A DNA stretch of 64,000 nucleotides. Origin: Sphingomonas alba (GTDB lineage: Bacteria; Pseudomonadota; Alphaproteobacteria; Sphingomonadales; Sphingomonadaceae). This document shows positions 23,838 through 35,152 of the stretch, one piece after another; position 1 is the stretch's first letter, and every line of letters begins with the position of its first letter. The translations under genes and the position numbers were made by a program. A model generated the notes under the pieces. The model was not told the DNA's origin. It did no database searches and saw only the letters and a program-made list of their open reading frames with translations. The stretch spans positions 1,302,001-1,366,000 of the forward strand of contig NZ_JAMGBD010000001.1 of assembly GCF_023516555.1 (NCBI RefSeq), written 5' to 3'.

Positions 23838-25970
23838 ATGAACCCGGTTCTCATTGCGATCGCCTGCGGCGCTCTCGCTGTCCTCTACGGTATTTTCACC
23901 AGCCAGCAGGTCCTGCGCTCCAGCCAGGGCAACCAGCGCATGATCGAGGTCGCCGGCGCGATCCAGGAAGGCGCTGCCGCCTACCTGAAGCGCCAGTACA
24001 CCGCAATCGCCATCGTCGGCGTTATCGTCGCGGGCCTGGTGTTCTTCTTCCTCGGCGGGCTCAGCGCCGTCGGCTTCGTTACCGGCGCCATCCTCTCGGG
24101 CGTCGCCGGCTTTATCGGCATGAACATCTCGGTCCGCTCCAACGTCCGCACGGCGGAAGCGGCGCGCTCCAGCCTGCAGAAGGGCCTGACCGTCGCCTTC
24201 CGCGCCGGCGCCATCACCGGCATGCTTGTCGCCGGCCTGGCGCTGCTCGCGATCGCGGTCTTCTTCTGGTACCTAACCGGGCCTGCCGGCTACGCCCCGG
24301 ACGCCCGTGAGGTCGTGACCGCGCTCACCGCGCTCGCGCTCGGCGCCTCGCTCGTGTCGATCTTCGCCCGTCTTGGCGGCGGCATCTTCACCAAGGCCGC
24401 GGACGTCGGCGCCGATTTGGTCGGCAAGGTCGAAGCCGGAATCCCCGAGGACGACCCCCGCAACCCGGCCGTCATCGCCGATAACGTCGGTGACAACGTC
24501 GGCGACTGCGCCGGCATGGCCGCCGATTTGTTCGAGACCTATGTCGTCACCGTCGGCATCACCATGGTCAGCATCGCGCTGGCGCTGAAGGGCTCGCCCC
24601 TGCTGCTGCCGTTGATGAGCCTGCCGCTGCTGATCGGCGGCGTCTGCATCATCACGTCGATCATTGGCACCTACATGGTGAAGCTGGGCAAGAAGGAGTC
24701 GATCATGGGCGCCCTCTACAAGGGCTTCTGGACCTCGACGATCCTCGCCATCCCGGCGATCTACCTCGCTGCTCAATATGCCCTCGGCGATCTCAGCCAG
24801 ACCGTCACCACCTCGACCCAGAGCTTCCCGGCGATCAACCTCGTCTGGACCAGCTTCGTCGGCCTGGCGGTGACCGGCCTCATCGTCTGGATCACCGAAT
24901 ATTACACCGGCACCCACTATCGTCCGGTCCAGTCGATCGCCAAGGCCTCGCAGACCGGCCACGGCACCAACATCATCCAGGGCCTGGCGATCAGCCTTGA
25001 ATCGACGGCCCTGCCGACGCTCGTCATCGTCGGCGGCGTCATTGTCAGCTTCCAGCTGGCGGGCCCGCTCGGCGTTGCCTTCGCGGCTTCGGCGATGCTG
25101 GCGCTGGCCGGCATGGTCGTTGCCCTCGACGCTTACGGTCCGGTCACCGACAATGCCGGCGGCATCGCCGAAATGTCGGGCCTCGAGGAAGACGTGCGCA
25201 CCCGCACCGACGCCCTCGACGCGGTCGGCAACACCACCAAGGCGGTGACCAAGGGCTATGCCATCGGTTCGGCCGGGCTCGCCGCGCTGGTGCTGTTCGG
25301 CGCCTATACGGCGGACTTGAAGGAGTTCGGCGCGCAGATCGGCGTTTCGGCAAACCTCGATGCGCTGTTCAGCCTGTCGAACCCGTACGTCATCGTCGGC
25401 CTGCTGCTGGGCGCACTGCTGCCGTATCTGTTCGGCGCGATGGGCATGACCGCTGTCGGCCGCGCCGGTGGCGCGGTGGTCGAGGAAGTCCGCGGCCAGT
25501 TCCGCGACAACCCCGGCATCATGGATGGATCGGTCCGCCCGAACTACGCACGCACGGTCGATCTCGTCACCAAGGCCGCGATCCGGGAGATGATCCTGCC
25601 GTCGCTCCTGCCGGTGCTGGCGCCGATCGTCGTCTTCTTCGGCATTAGCCTCGTGTCCGGGGACCGCAGCCAGGGCCTTGCCGCGGTCGGCGCGCTCCTG
25701 CTCGGCGTGATCGTCTCCGGCCTGTTCGTTGCCATCTCGATGACCTCGGGCGGCGGCGCCTGGGACAATGCCAAAAAGTATATCGAAGACGGCAATTACG
25801 GCGGCAAGGGCAGTGAAGCCCACAAGGCCGCGGTGACCGGTGATACGGTCGGCGATCCCTACAAGGACACCGCCGGCCCGGCGGTCAATCCGATGATCAA
25901 GATTACCAACATCGTCGCCTTGCTGCTGCTCGCGGCGCTGGCGGCGCAGGGTGCCGGCGCGGCACTCTGA
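23838..25970 (+). CDS. hppA: Proton-translocating pyrophosphatase (K+-independent type)
   Basis: Membrane pyrophosphatase of 710 residues with about 16 helices that couples pyrophosphate hydrolysis to H+ export. The substrate motif [20 protein letters not shown] and the [20 protein letters not shown] segment are complete. Near the C-terminus, [20 protein letters not shown] is intact. The key discriminating site reads GNTTKA (in [19 protein letters not shown]); Lys here marks the K+-independent H+-pumping class, while K+-dependent enzymes have Ala. The gene is followed by a strong terminator. The enzyme may support growth under energy limitation. Confidence 0.97.
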   Translation: MNPVLIAIACGALAVLYGIFTSQQVLRSSQGNQRMIEVAGAIQEGAAAYLKRQYTAIAIVGVIVAGLVFFFLGGLSAVGFVTGAILSGVAGFIGMNISVRSNVRTAEAARSSLQKGLTVAFRAGAITGMLVAGLALLAIAVFFWYLTGPAGYAPDAREVVTALTALALGASLVSIFARLGGGIFTKAADVGADLVGKVEAGIPEDDPRNPAVIADNVGDNVGDCAGMAADLFETYVVTVGITMVSIALALKGSPLLLPLMSLPLLIGGVCIITSIIGTYMVKLGKKESIMGALYKGFWTSTILAIPAIYLAAQYALGDLSQTVTTSTQSFPAINLVWTSFVGLAVTGLIVWITEYYTGTHYRPVQSIAKASQTGHGTNIIQGLAISLESTALPTLVIVGGVIVSFQLAGPLGVAFAASAMLALAGMVVALDAYGPVTDNAGGIAEMSGLEEDVRTRTDALDAVGNTTKAVTKGYAIGSAGLAALVLFGAYTADLKEFGAQIGVSANLDALFSLSNPYVIVGLLLGALLPYLFGAMGMTAVGRAGGAVVEEVRGQFRDNPGIMDGSVRPNYARTVDLVTKAAIREMILPSLLPVLAPIVVFFGISLVSGDRSQGLAAVGALLLGVIVSGLFVAISMTSGGGAWDNAKKYIEDGNYGGKGSEAHKAAVTGDTVGDPYKDTAGPAVNPMIKITNIVALLLLAALAAQGAGAAL

Positions 25971-25991
25971 TCGTTGATGTACATGGGGTCA

Positions 25992-26024
25992 GGCGGGGGC
26001 GGAAACGCTCCCGCCTTTCCTTTT
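25992..26024 (+). terminator. Intrinsic terminator after hppA
   Basis: GGCGGGGGCG-GAAA-CGCTCCCGCC forms a 10-bp stem (one G-T type pair) with a GNRA-like tetraloop, followed by TTTCCTTTT. It starts 22 bases after the hppA stop. Confidence 0.9.
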
Positions 26025-26077
26025 GAATTCCCCGCAGCTAGACAGCCGCGACTTTTTTCAGACGATGAAGGAATTGA

Positions 26078-26296
26078 ATGGCCAAGGAAGAACTTCTCGA
26101 GATGCGCGGACGGGTGGTGGAGTTGCTGCCCAATGCGATGTTCCGCGTCGAGCTGGAGAACGGCCACGAAATTCTCGGCCACACGGCCGGCAAGATGCGC
26201 AAGAACCGCATCCGCGTCCTGACCGGCGACGAAGTGCTGGTCGAACTGACGCCCTACGACCTGACCAAGGGTCGGATCACCTACCGGTTCAAGTAA
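26078..26296 (+). CDS. infA: Translation initiation factor IF-1
   Basis: 72 residues, the universal OB-fold IF-1 that binds the 30S A site. [60 protein letters not shown] and [11 protein letters not shown] cover the entire family consensus. It leads the infA-maf-RNase-yacG block. A T-run and a GAAGGA ribosome binding site lie just before the start. Confidence 0.98.
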   Translation: MAKEELLEMRGRVVELLPNAMFRVELENGHEILGHTAGKMRKNRIRVLTGDEVLVELTPYDLTKGRITYRFK

Positions 26297-26308
26297 GGAG
26301 CGCCGCAG

Positions 26309-26878
26309 ATGCGGCTCGTCCTCGCCTCCGCCAGCCCGCGCCGGCTAGACCTGCTGGCGCGCATCGGCGTCCATCCCGACACGATCGTCCCCGCCGACAT
26401 CGACGAGAGCGTCCCGGCGGGAGAACTTCCGCGTGATCATGCCGTGCGGCTGGCGCGCGAGAAGGCCGAGGCGATTGCCAAGGCCCATCCCGACGCGCTC
26501 GTGCTGGCCGCGGACACCGTGGTCGCGGTTGGGCGGCGGATCCTGCCCAAGGTCGAAGATGAAGCGACGCTGCGCCAATGCATGGCGTTGCTAAGCGGTC
26601 GGCGGCACCGCGTACTGACGGGTGTTTCGCTTGCGGGACCTGGCGGTCTTCGCTCGAAGCTCGTCGAAACGATGATCGCGATGAAGCGGCTGTCGCCCGA
26701 GGAAGTCAATTATTACGCCAGCCATGGCGAATGGCGCGGCAAGGCCGGCGGTTATGCGTTGCAGGGCTATGGTGAAGTCTATGTCCGCCACATCTCCGGC
26801 AGTTATTCCAACGTCGTCGGCCTGCCCTTGGCCGAGACCAGGCTGATGCTGAAGAATGCCGGCTATCCTCTCCCCTGA
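26309..26878 (+). CDS. maf: Maf-like nucleoside triphosphate pyrophosphatase
   Basis: 189-residue house-cleaning pyrophosphatase removing modified or non-canonical NTPs. It begins RLVLASASPRRLDLLARIGV with the S-x-S-P-R-R signature, and has LAREKAEAIAKAHPDALVLA, the catalytic DTVVAVGRRILPKVED, and GGYALQGYGEVYVRHISGSY. It follows infA by 12 bases and overlaps the RNase E/G gene by 23 bases. Confidence 0.94.
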   Translation: MRLVLASASPRRLDLLARIGVHPDTIVPADIDESVPAGELPRDHAVRLAREKAEAIAKAHPDALVLAADTVVAVGRRILPKVEDEATLRQCMALLSGRRHRVLTGVSLAGPGGLRSKLVETMIAMKRLSPEEVNYYASHGEWRGKAGGYALQGYGEVYVRHISGSYSNVVGLPLAETRLMLKNAGYPLP

Positions 26879-27809
26879 CTGGCTGATCGAGCGCGGCATC
26901 GGCGAGTGCCGCGCGGTGAGGATCGGCGGCGGCGAGATCGTCGCGACCCGCGTCCTGCTCGACGGCATCATCGCGGCTGGGACCGTGCTGGAAGCGAAAC
27001 TGCTGCGACAGGGCAAACCGGCCATCGCCGAGGCCCTCGGGCAGGAATATGTGCTGCGTGACGGCGCCGGTCCGGCGACTGAGGGCCAGTCGATCGTCAT
27101 CGAAATCACGCGCGAGGCCATTCCGGGTGGCGAGCATTGGAAGCGGCCCCTGGCCAAGCTCAGCAGCGAAGCCCCGCGCGAGCCGGCAATCGAGGCCGAG
27201 GCGCTCCAGTTCCCTTCGCCACACGACCGGCTGGAGGAATTCGGCTGGGCCGATTTGCTGGAGGAAGCCCGGAGCGGCATAGTTGCCTTTGCCGGCGGAG
27301 CGCTGCGCGTGTCGCCGACGCCCGCCATGACCCTGATCGACGTCGATGGAAACCTGCCGCCGCTGGAACTGGCGATGGCCGGAGCCAAGGCGGCGGCGCG
27401 GACGATCCTGCGTCACGGCATCGGCGGTTCAATCGGGATCGACCTGCCGACTGTCCAAGGTAAAGAACAGCGGACAGCGATCGGCGCGGCGGTGGACACG
27501 ATCCTGACCAACCCGTTCGAACGGACGGCGGTGAACGGCTTTGGATTCCTGCAGATCATCCGGCCGAGGCTGCATGCCAGCCTGTTCGAACTGGCGGCGG
27601 ATCGGCCGGCCTTCGAAGCCCGTGCCCTGCTGCGCCAGGCATCGACCGAGACCGGCGCAATTACGCTGGCGGCGAATCCCGCAGTCGTCGCCGTGCTGGA
27701 AAACCAGGCCGACTGGATCGAGACGCTCGCGCGCCACGTCGGCGGGCCAGTCAGCTTGCGGTCCGATGCGCGCTTCACCATGTCGGGCGGACATGCCGAG
27801 AAATCCTGA
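26856..27809 (+). CDS. Ribonuclease E/G family protein
   Basis: 317 residues, far shorter than RNase E or G (about 490 or more). MPAILSPDWLIERGIGECRA and LLRQGKPAIAEALGQEYVLR resemble the S1-like part; the core has ATRVLLDG, LIDVDGNLPPLELAMAGAKA and ARTILRHGIGGSIGIDLPTV, which matches the RNase E/G active-site region (an Asp in DVDGN and in IDLPT). This short form is characteristic of sphingomonad genomes beside maf and yacG. The Zn-link and 5'-sensor arrangement of the long enzymes is not evident, so its exact cleavage role is unclear. Confidence 0.85.
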   Translation: MPAILSPDWLIERGIGECRAVRIGGGEIVATRVLLDGIIAAGTVLEAKLLRQGKPAIAEALGQEYVLRDGAGPATEGQSIVIEITREAIPGGEHWKRPLAKLSSEAPREPAIEAEALQFPSPHDRLEEFGWADLLEEARSGIVAFAGGALRVSPTPAMTLIDVDGNLPPLELAMAGAKAAARTILRHGIGGSIGIDLPTVQGKEQRTAIGAAVDTILTNPFERTAVNGFGFLQIIRPRLHASLFELAADRPAFEARALLRQASTETGAITLAANPAVVAVLENQADWIETLARHVGGPVSLRSDARFTMSGGHAEKS

Positions 27810-27993
27810 ATCAAGCGCCAAAGCCTGCCCGCTCTGCGGCCGGCCCGCCTCCCCCGACCATGCGCCGTTCTGCGGCCAGGGCTGCAAGGACCGCGACCTC
27901 CTGAAATGGCTGGGCGACGGTTATCGCATTGCCGGGCCGCCGGCAGACGAAAGCGATTTGACCGGGGTGGACAGAGAGGACGACGACAGTTAG
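27793..27993 (+). CDS. yacG: DNA gyrase inhibitor YacG
   Basis: 66-residue zinc-finger protein that binds GyrB. The four zinc-ligand Cys are in CPLCGRPASPDHAPFC and GQGCKDRDLLKWL, giving C-x2-C-x12-C-x3-C. The tail is acidic (DLTGVDREDDDS). The ATG at 27793 overlaps the preceding gene by 17 bases. This is the expected order with the RNase E/G gene upstream. Confidence 0.93.
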   Translation: MPRNPESSAKACPLCGRPASPDHAPFCGQGCKDRDLLKWLGDGYRIAGPPADESDLTGVDREDDDS

Positions 27994-28009
27994 GGACGCG
28001 CTCGCCTTG

Positions 28010-28027
28010 CCGGACAGACCTGTCCGG
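28010..28027. repeat. Perfect 8-bp inverted repeat before tRNA-Phe
   Basis: CCGGACAG-AC-CTGTCCGG, seven bases before the tRNA. Stem without T-run; it could separate yacG translation from tRNA processing, or act as an operator. Confidence 0.5.
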
Positions 28028-28034
28028 ATCGTGG

Positions 28035-28110
28035 GCCCAGGTAGCTCAGTTGGTAGAGCACGTGACTGAAAATCACGGTGTCGGCGGTTCGATCCCGTCC
28101 CTGGGCACCA
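28035..28110 (+). tRNA. tRNA-Phe (GAA)
   Basis: A 76-base cloverleaf with acceptor GCCCAGG/CCTGGGC, D-loop TAGCTCAGTTGGTAGAGCA, anticodon loop CTGAAAA (anticodon GAA, Phe), T-arm GGCGGTTCGATCCCGTC and an encoded CCA end. No insertion or integrase lies next to it. Confidence 0.97.
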
Positions 28111-28228
28111 TCGCCTAGCGCAGCTTGTCAGGGGGACTGGCACAGGGCGATCAACCTCGCAGCATCCCTTATTTGAAAGACGGGCTCCGGCAGTCCATCG
28201 TGCGACGAGCAAAGGCAAGCGAGCGCAA

Positions 28229-28675
28229 ATGGTACAGCAACTTTCTCTCGCCACGTTCATGGCGATTCTCACTGTCCTCATTCATCTGACCGGGCTTGCC
28301 CTGCTGGTTCGGCTGCTGCGCTCCGAGCATCGGCTTGTGACCCCGATCCGGAAGGCCCCACTGGCAACGCTGCTACTGGCGTCGCTCGGAGTGATCCTCA
28401 TCCACACGGTGGAAATATGGACCTATGCCTTCCTCTACCTTGGGCTGGACGCGCTCCATGATTTCGAGACCGCGCTTTATTTCTCGACGGTGACTTATGC
28501 CTCCGTCGGATACGGCGACGTGTTGCTCGGAAAGAATTGGCGCATTCTCGGCGCCATCGAGGGAGCGACCGGAATCATCATGCTTGGCTGGTCGACAGCC
28601 TTCCTTGTCTCGTTGCTCGCCCGGCTGAAGCTGCTGGCCCACGACTGGCTCAGCCCGGATACCTCCGGTGGGTGA
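28229..28675 (+). CDS. Two-TM potassium-channel-like protein
   Basis: 148 residues with N-terminal hydrophobic helices (LATFMAILTVLIHLTGLALL, APLATLLLASLGVILIHTVE) and a pore-loop/selectivity-filter motif TVTYASVGYGDVLLG followed by another helix (GAIEGATGIIMLGWSTAFLV). The GYGD filter makes an ion channel very likely, but no RCK or cyclic-nucleotide domain is attached. It overlaps the monooxygenase gene by eight bases. Confidence 0.88.
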   Translation: MVQQLSLATFMAILTVLIHLTGLALLVRLLRSEHRLVTPIRKAPLATLLLASLGVILIHTVEIWTYAFLYLGLDALHDFETALYFSTVTYASVGYGDVLLGKNWRILGAIEGATGIIMLGWSTAFLVSLLARLKLLAHDWLSPDTSGG

Positions 28676-30112
28676 CGCCGAGTGCGTTGATGTGCTGATT
28701 GTCGGCGCGGGCCTTTCGGGCATCGGCGCCGCAGCGCATCTTCGGCGCGGCTGTCCGGACAAGAGCTTCCTGATCCTGGAGGGCCGCGATGCCATCGGCG
28801 GCACTTGGGATCTGTTCCGCTATCCCGGCATTCGCAGCGACAGCGACATGTACACTTTGGGCTACAGGTTCAAACCGTGGACCGGTCCCAAGGCGATCGC
28901 CGACGGGCCGTCGATCCGCGCGTATGTCCGCGAGACGGCAACCGAGCATGGCATCGACGAGCACATTCGCTTCGGCCACCGCGTAGTCGCGGCCGACTGG
29001 TCGTCGAGCGAGGCGTTGTGGCGCGTCGAGACGAAGACGGCGGACGGGCCGGTGGCCTTCAGCTGCCGCTTCCTGGTCATGGCCAGCGGCTATTACGATT
29101 ATGACCAAGGTTTCCGGCCGCGCTGGGACGGCGAGGAGAGCTTTGCGGGCGAGATCGTCCATCCGCAATTCTGGCCCGAAGGCCTCGATTACGCGGGCAA
29201 GAGGGTCGTCGTCATCGGCAGCGGCGCAACCGCGGTGACCCTGGTTCCCGAGATAGCGCGCAAAGCAGCGCATGTGACAATGGTGCAGCGTTCCCCGAGC
29301 TACATCGTCGCCCGGCCGTCGATCGACGGAATCGCAGAGTGGCTGAAGCGACGACTTCCTGCGGGGGCGGCTTATGCGCTGACGCGGTGGAAGAACGTGC
29401 TGCTGAGTAGTTTCTTCTTTCGCCTTGCCCGGCGACGCCCCGAAAAGACGGCGGCGAAGCTGATCGACATGGCCAGGGACGAGGTCGGCGAAGGCTTCAA
29501 CTCGGCCGACTTCACACCCGGCTACAAGCCGTGGGATCAAAGGCTTTGCCTGGTCCCCGACGGCGACCTGTTCCGCTCGATCCGCGACGGTAACGTCAGC
29601 ATCACAACTGGGGCAATCGATCGCTTCACCCCAGGCGGGCTAACACTCGTCACGGGCGAGGAGGTCGCTGCGGACGTCATTGTCACCGCGACTGGGTTGA
29701 AGGTCGTGCCGCTCGGCAAGGTCCGCTTGTCGGTCGACGGCAAGGCGACCGACCCGGCCGCGGCCATGGTCTACAAGGGCATGATGCTGAGCGACGTGCC
29801 CAACTTCATGTTCATCTTCGGCTACACCAACGCCAGTTGGACGCTGAAGGCTGACCTGACGTCTGAATATCTGGTGCGGTTGTTGAAGCGCATGGACTCG
29901 TCACGTGCGCGGGTGGCGGTGGCGCCGCGCAATTCTTCTGTGAACGAAGTCCCCTTCCTCGATTTCACGTCGGGCTACGTGAAGCGGGCGCTAGAGGTCT
30001 TGCCCAAGCAGGGGGAGCGGCGGCCCTGGCGGCTCTACCAGAATTACTGGCTGGATCTTCTCACACTGCGCTTCGGGAAGATCGAGGACGGCACGCTGGT
30101 GTTGGAGCGCGG

Positions 30113-30116
<4 letters not shown>
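28668..30116 (+). CDS. Flavin-containing Baeyer-Villiger-type monooxygenase
   Basis: 482 residues, from a GTG start at 28668 inside the channel gene's end. The FAD Rossmann motif is IVGAGLSGIGAAAHLRRGCP, with DLFRYPGIRSDSDMYTLGYR typical of the class. The BVMO fingerprint FxGxxxHxxxW occurs as FAGEIVHPQFW, followed by the NADPH motif VVIGSGATAVTLVPEIARKA. Such enzymes insert oxygen next to a ketone or oxidise heteroatoms. The substrate is unknown. It ends in a CTAG overlap with glpK. Confidence 0.92.
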
Positions 30117-31585
<1,469 letters not shown>

Positions 31586-31721
31586 GCCCCGCCTCCTCGG
31601 GCAGCGTTAGACGGGTTCAGCGCAGGGCGTCGAGGGTCTTGCGCTCGGACGGGGCGTCGGGCCGCCCTTTTGCCTTTTCGCTGGCCGTCAGCCGTGGCGG
31701 CGCTAAAGGCGCTGACTGCCG

Positions 31722-32987
31722 ATGGACCATTTCGATTTCAAAGCAGGCGAACTGCATTGCGAGGCGGTGCCGCTCAGCGAGATTGCGCGCGAGGCGGGGA
31801 CCCCGGTCTACGTCTATTCGGCAGCTACGATCCGCCACCATGCGCGGGTGATGAAGGCCGCGCTGGAACCGACGGGTGACCCGCTGATCGCCTTTGCAGT
31901 CAAGGCCAATCCGAACCCGGCCGTATTGGCGATCCTGGCGGCCGAGGGCCTTGGTGCCGACATCGTCTCGATCGGCGAATATCGGCAGGCGCGGGCGGCA
32001 GGCATATTGCCGGATCGCATCCTCTTTTCGGGGGTCGGCAAGGACAAGGACGAAATGGCGGAGGCGCTGGCGGGCGGCGTTTGCCAGTTCAACGTCGAGT
32101 CCGTCGAGGAAGCGCGAACGCTATCGGAGGTGGCGATCGAAGCCGGGCTGACGGCGCCGCTAGGCCTGCGCATCAATCCGGATGTTGAGGCCGGAACCCA
32201 CGCAAAGATCACCACCGGCACCGCCGACAGCAAGTTCGGCATACCGGCCCGCGAGGCGATGGAAGCGTTCCGCATCGCCAGCCGCCTGCCGGGCCTGAAA
32301 GTGCAGGGAATCACGGTCCATATCGGCAGCCAGCTGACCGACTTAACGCCCTTGGAAGCGAGCTTTCGGCGCGTAGGTGAGTTGATCGCGGCGCTGCGCA
32401 ACGAAGGCATCGCCATCGACCTGGCCGACCTCGGCGGCGGGCTTGGCGTGCCCTACGAACCGGGCCAGCCTGAGCCGCCGACGCCGGCCGCCTATGGCGC
32501 GATGGTCGAGCGCGTGAGCAAAGGCTGGGACGTTCGGCTGGCTTTCGAGCCGGGGCGATTGATCGTCGCCAATGCCGGCGTGCTGCTTGCACGGGTGATC
32601 CGCGTGAAGCCGGGCGAACGGCATCCCTGGATCATCGTCGATGCGGCGATGAACGACCTGATGCGGCCGGCGCTTTATGACGCCTATCATCATATCGAGG
32701 CGGTGCGGCCAAGCGGCGACCACATCATCGCCAATGTCGTCGGGCCAGTCTGCGAGAGCGGCGACACCTTTGCCATGGCGCGCGACATGGACAGGGTCGA
32801 CGCCGACGACCTCGTCGCCTTCCGCAGCGCCGGCGCTTATGGCGCGGCGATGTCGAGCGGATACAACAGCCGGCCCTTGACGCCCGAGGTGCTGGTCGAT
32901 GGCAAGCAATGGGCGCTGGTGAGACGGCGGGTCGACCTTGCCGATTGTGCATCCCTGCCCTTGCCGAAATGGCTTCTTCCGCGATGA
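31722..32987 (+). CDS. lysA: Diaminopimelate decarboxylase
   Basis: PLP-dependent enzyme of the alanine racemase-like fold, 421 residues, catalysing the last step of lysine synthesis. The PLP lysine is in PLIAFAVKANPNPAVLAIL. The HIGSQL motif, the GGGLGVPY loop and the EPGR motif (FEPGRLIVANAGVLLARVIR) are present. VVGPVCESGDTFA carries the CESGD motif distinguishing this family from ornithine decarboxylases. Its stop is coupled as ATGA to the polyamine deacetylase-like gene. Confidence 0.95.
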   Translation: MDHFDFKAGELHCEAVPLSEIAREAGTPVYVYSAATIRHHARVMKAALEPTGDPLIAFAVKANPNPAVLAILAAEGLGADIVSIGEYRQARAAGILPDRILFSGVGKDKDEMAEALAGGVCQFNVESVEEARTLSEVAIEAGLTAPLGLRINPDVEAGTHAKITTGTADSKFGIPAREAMEAFRIASRLPGLKVQGITVHIGSQLTDLTPLEASFRRVGELIAALRNEGIAIDLADLGGGLGVPYEPGQPEPPTPAAYGAMVERVSKGWDVRLAFEPGRLIVANAGVLLARVIRVKPGERHPWIIVDAAMNDLMRPALYDAYHHIEAVRPSGDHIIANVVGPVCESGDTFAMARDMDRVDADDLVAFRSAGAYGAAMSSGYNSRPLTPEVLVDGKQWALVRRRVDLADCASLPLPKWLLPR

Positions 32988-33988
32988 AGTGTTTCTGGGA
33001 CGAACGGCAAAGGGCGCACGCGCCGGTCAGCGAATTCTTCAACGGAGCCTTGCATCCGGCGGCCGAAAATGTCGGCCGTGTCGATGCGGTCCTGAACGCA
33101 ATCGGGAACACCGAAACACCCGTGGACCGCGGCCTGGAGCCGATCCTCCGGGTCCATTCGGCGGAATATCTCGAACTGCTGGAAGTCGCCCATCGCGAGT
33201 GGTTGGCGCTCGGCCGCTCCGGGGAAGTATTTCCCTACACCTTTCCGATTTTGGGCCGGCGGCCCTTGGCGCTCGAACGGATCGACGCGCGGCTGGGACA
33301 GCACAGCTTCGACACGTCGACCCCAATCGGACCGTCGACCTGGAACACATGCTATTGGGGCGCCCAAACAGCTCTGTCCGGGCTGTTTTCGATTCTGGAC
33401 GGAAGCGGAGCCGCTTTCGCTTTCTGCCGCCCCCCGGGCCACCATGCCGGCGCGGACTATTTCGGCGGCTATTCCTATCTCAACAATGCCGCGATCGCTG
33501 CCGAAGCTGCACGCGCCCAAGGCAAAACTAAGGTGGCGATCCTGGATGTCGACTATCATCACGGCAACGGCACGCAGGACATTTTCAATTTTCGCGACGA
33601 CGTGACCTACGCCTCGATCCATGCCGATCCCAAGACCGACTATCCGTTCTTTTGGGGGCATGCCGACGAGACCGGCGACGGGAACGGTGAAGGCGCGAAC
33701 CTCAATATCCCGCTTGCGCGCGGCACGGACTGGCACGCCTATGCACCCGCGCTGACGCAGGCCCTGGACTGGATCGAGCGCCAAAAGGCGGAGCTGCTGA
33801 TCGTCTCCTACGGAGCGGACACGCACGAGGCCGATCCGATCAGCCATTTCAAGCTGAAAACCGCAGACTATGCCGCCATGGCGCGCCGTATCGCGTCGCT
33901 TGGCCTGCCGACGCTGATCGTCATGGAAGGCGGTTATGCGATCGAGGCGCTGGGCGACAACATCGCCTCGTTCCTCGGTGGATTTTAG
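32984..33988 (+). CDS. Histone-deacetylase superfamily protein, acetylpolyamine amidohydrolase-like
   Basis: 334 residues starting MKCFWDERQRAHAPVSEFFN at the ATG overlapping the lysA stop. The zinc-dependent active site is complete: FCRPPGHHAGADYFGGYSY, AILDVDYHHGNGTQDIFNF (two ligands), SYGADTHEADPISHF and IVMEGGYAIEALG. The opening H-x-P..E pattern and the WNTCYWGAQTALS region resemble bacterial acetylpolyamine amidohydrolases of class II. Deacetylation of acetylated cadaverine, putrescine or spermidine is the best guess. The coupling to lysA is unusual. Confidence 0.88.
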   Translation: MKCFWDERQRAHAPVSEFFNGALHPAAENVGRVDAVLNAIGNTETPVDRGLEPILRVHSAEYLELLEVAHREWLALGRSGEVFPYTFPILGRRPLALERIDARLGQHSFDTSTPIGPSTWNTCYWGAQTALSGLFSILDGSGAAFAFCRPPGHHAGADYFGGYSYLNNAAIAAEAARAQGKTKVAILDVDYHHGNGTQDIFNFRDDVTYASIHADPKTDYPFFWGHADETGDGNGEGANLNIPLARGTDWHAYAPALTQALDWIERQKAELLIVSYGADTHEADPISHFKLKTADYAAMARRIASLGLPTLIVMEGGYAIEALGDNIASFLGGF

Positions 33989-34167
33989 TTCGGCGGCGAC
34001 CCTGCTTCGCGCTTCGCCTTCATGCCAATTGCCGCCATTCCGGCCGCCATCACGAAGCCGAAGGCGGGCCTCAATCCGAACCCGTCATTCAGCAGCGCGA
34101 TTGTACCGGCCGCGACGAACAAAGTGGCGGCGACATAGTAGATCCGCCAATCCCTGGTCCAAGCCAT
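33985..34167 (-). CDS. Small two-TM membrane protein (60 aa)
   Basis: Short frame with two hydrophobic segments (IYYVAATLFVAAGTIALLND and RPAFGFVMAAGMAAIGMKAK) joined by a short turn, with positively charged ends. It lies between etfA and the deacetylase gene and shares a TTAG stop overlap with the latter. No family recognised, but the composition is that of a real helical hairpin. Confidence 0.65.
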   Translation of the reverse strand: MAWTRDWRIYYVAATLFVAAGTIALLNDGFGLRPAFGFVMAAGMAAIGMKAKREAGSPPN

Positions 34168-34222
34168 GGCAAGGCCCTCCCCTGTGCCGGGAGAGTGCGC
34201 TTCAACCGGCGGCCATGCAAGC

Positions 34223-35152
34223 CTAGAGCTTGTCGGTCAGCTCCGGCACGATCTTGAACAGGTCGCCGACGAGGCCGACGTCCGCGACCTGGAAGATCGG
34301 GGCTTCCTCGTCCTTGTTGATGGCGACGATGGTCTTGGCGTCCTTCATCCCGGCGAGGTGCTGAATCGCTCCGGAAATGCCGATGGCGATGTAGAGCTCA
34401 GGAGCGACGATCTTGCCGGTCTGGCCGACCTGGTAGTCGTTGGGCGCGTAGCCGGCATCGACCGCGGCACGGCTGGCTCCGACGGCGGCGCCGAGCTTGT
34501 CGGCGAGCGGGTCGAGCAGGCTGTGGAACTGATCGCTGGAGCCGAAGGCGCGGCCGCCCGAAACGATGATCTTGGCGCTGGTCAGCTCCGGCCGTTCCGA
34601 CTTGGAGATTTCAGCAGAGACGAACTCGGCCTTGCCGTCGTGGCTACCGGCATCAACCTTCTCGACGCTGCCAGAACCGCCGTCACGCGCGGCTTTCTCG
34701 AAAGCCGTGCCGCGGACGGTGATGACCTTCTTGGCGTCCTTCGACTTGACGGTGGCGATGGCGTTGCCGGCGTAGATCGGCCGAGTGAAGGTGTCCGCAC
34801 CCTCGACCGAGAGGATGTCGGAAATCTGCATGACGTCGAGCGCCGCGGCGACGCGCGGGGCGATGTTCTTGCCGGTGGTCGTGGCGGGCGCGAGGAAGGC
34901 GTCATGGTCGGCCATCAGCGCGGCAGCGACGGGGGCGACATCCTCGGCCAATTGGTGCTCGAGATGAGCGCCGTCGGCGACATGGACCTTGCCGACACCG
35001 GCGATCTTGGCGGCAGCAGCGGCAACGGAATCGACGCCCTTGCCGGCCACGAGCAAATGGACTTCGCCTAGCTTTGCGGCGGCAGTGACGGCCGCGAGGG
35101 TCGCATCCTTGATGGCGCCGTCGGCATGTTCGACCAGTACAAGCGTCTTCAT
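34223..35152 (-). CDS. etfA: Electron transfer flavoprotein, alpha subunit
   Basis: 309 residues. Carries FAD and passes electrons from acyl-CoA and related dehydrogenases to ETF-ubiquinone oxidoreductase. The N-terminal half opens with [20 protein letters not shown]. The FAD-binding half has [60 protein letters not shown] and [20 protein letters not shown], the family signature. The start overlaps the etfB stop by ATGA. Confidence 0.97.
   Translation of the reverse strand: MKTLVLVEHADGAIKDATLAAVTAAAKLGEVHLLVAGKGVDSVAAAAAKIAGVGKVHVADGAHLEHQLAEDVAPVAAALMADHDAFLAPATTTGKNIAPRVAAALDVMQISDILSVEGADTFTRPIYAGNAIATVKSKDAKKVITVRGTAFEKAARDGGSGSVEKVDAGSHDGKAEFVSAEISKSERPELTSAKIIVSGGRAFGSSDQFHSLLDPLADKLGAAVGASRAAVDAGYAPNDYQVGQTGKIVAPELYIAIGISGAIQHLAGMKDAKTIVAINKDEEAPIFQVADVGLVGDLFKIVPELTDKL

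Noticed and set aside
24273-25823. 516-codon open frame antisense to hppA
   Set aside because: GC-rich third positions create long antisense frames. The translation lacks any domain and is full of Arg, Asp and Gly; hppA on the other strand is certain.
28035-28228. tRNA-Phe as an integration site
   Set aside because: No integrase, direct repeat of the tRNA 3' end or composition change lies next to it.
31586-31721. Possible small minus-strand gene upstream of lysA (31617-31841)
   Set aside because: It overlaps the lysA 5' coding region antisense, has no ribosome binding site or family motif, and its composition is that of a shadow.
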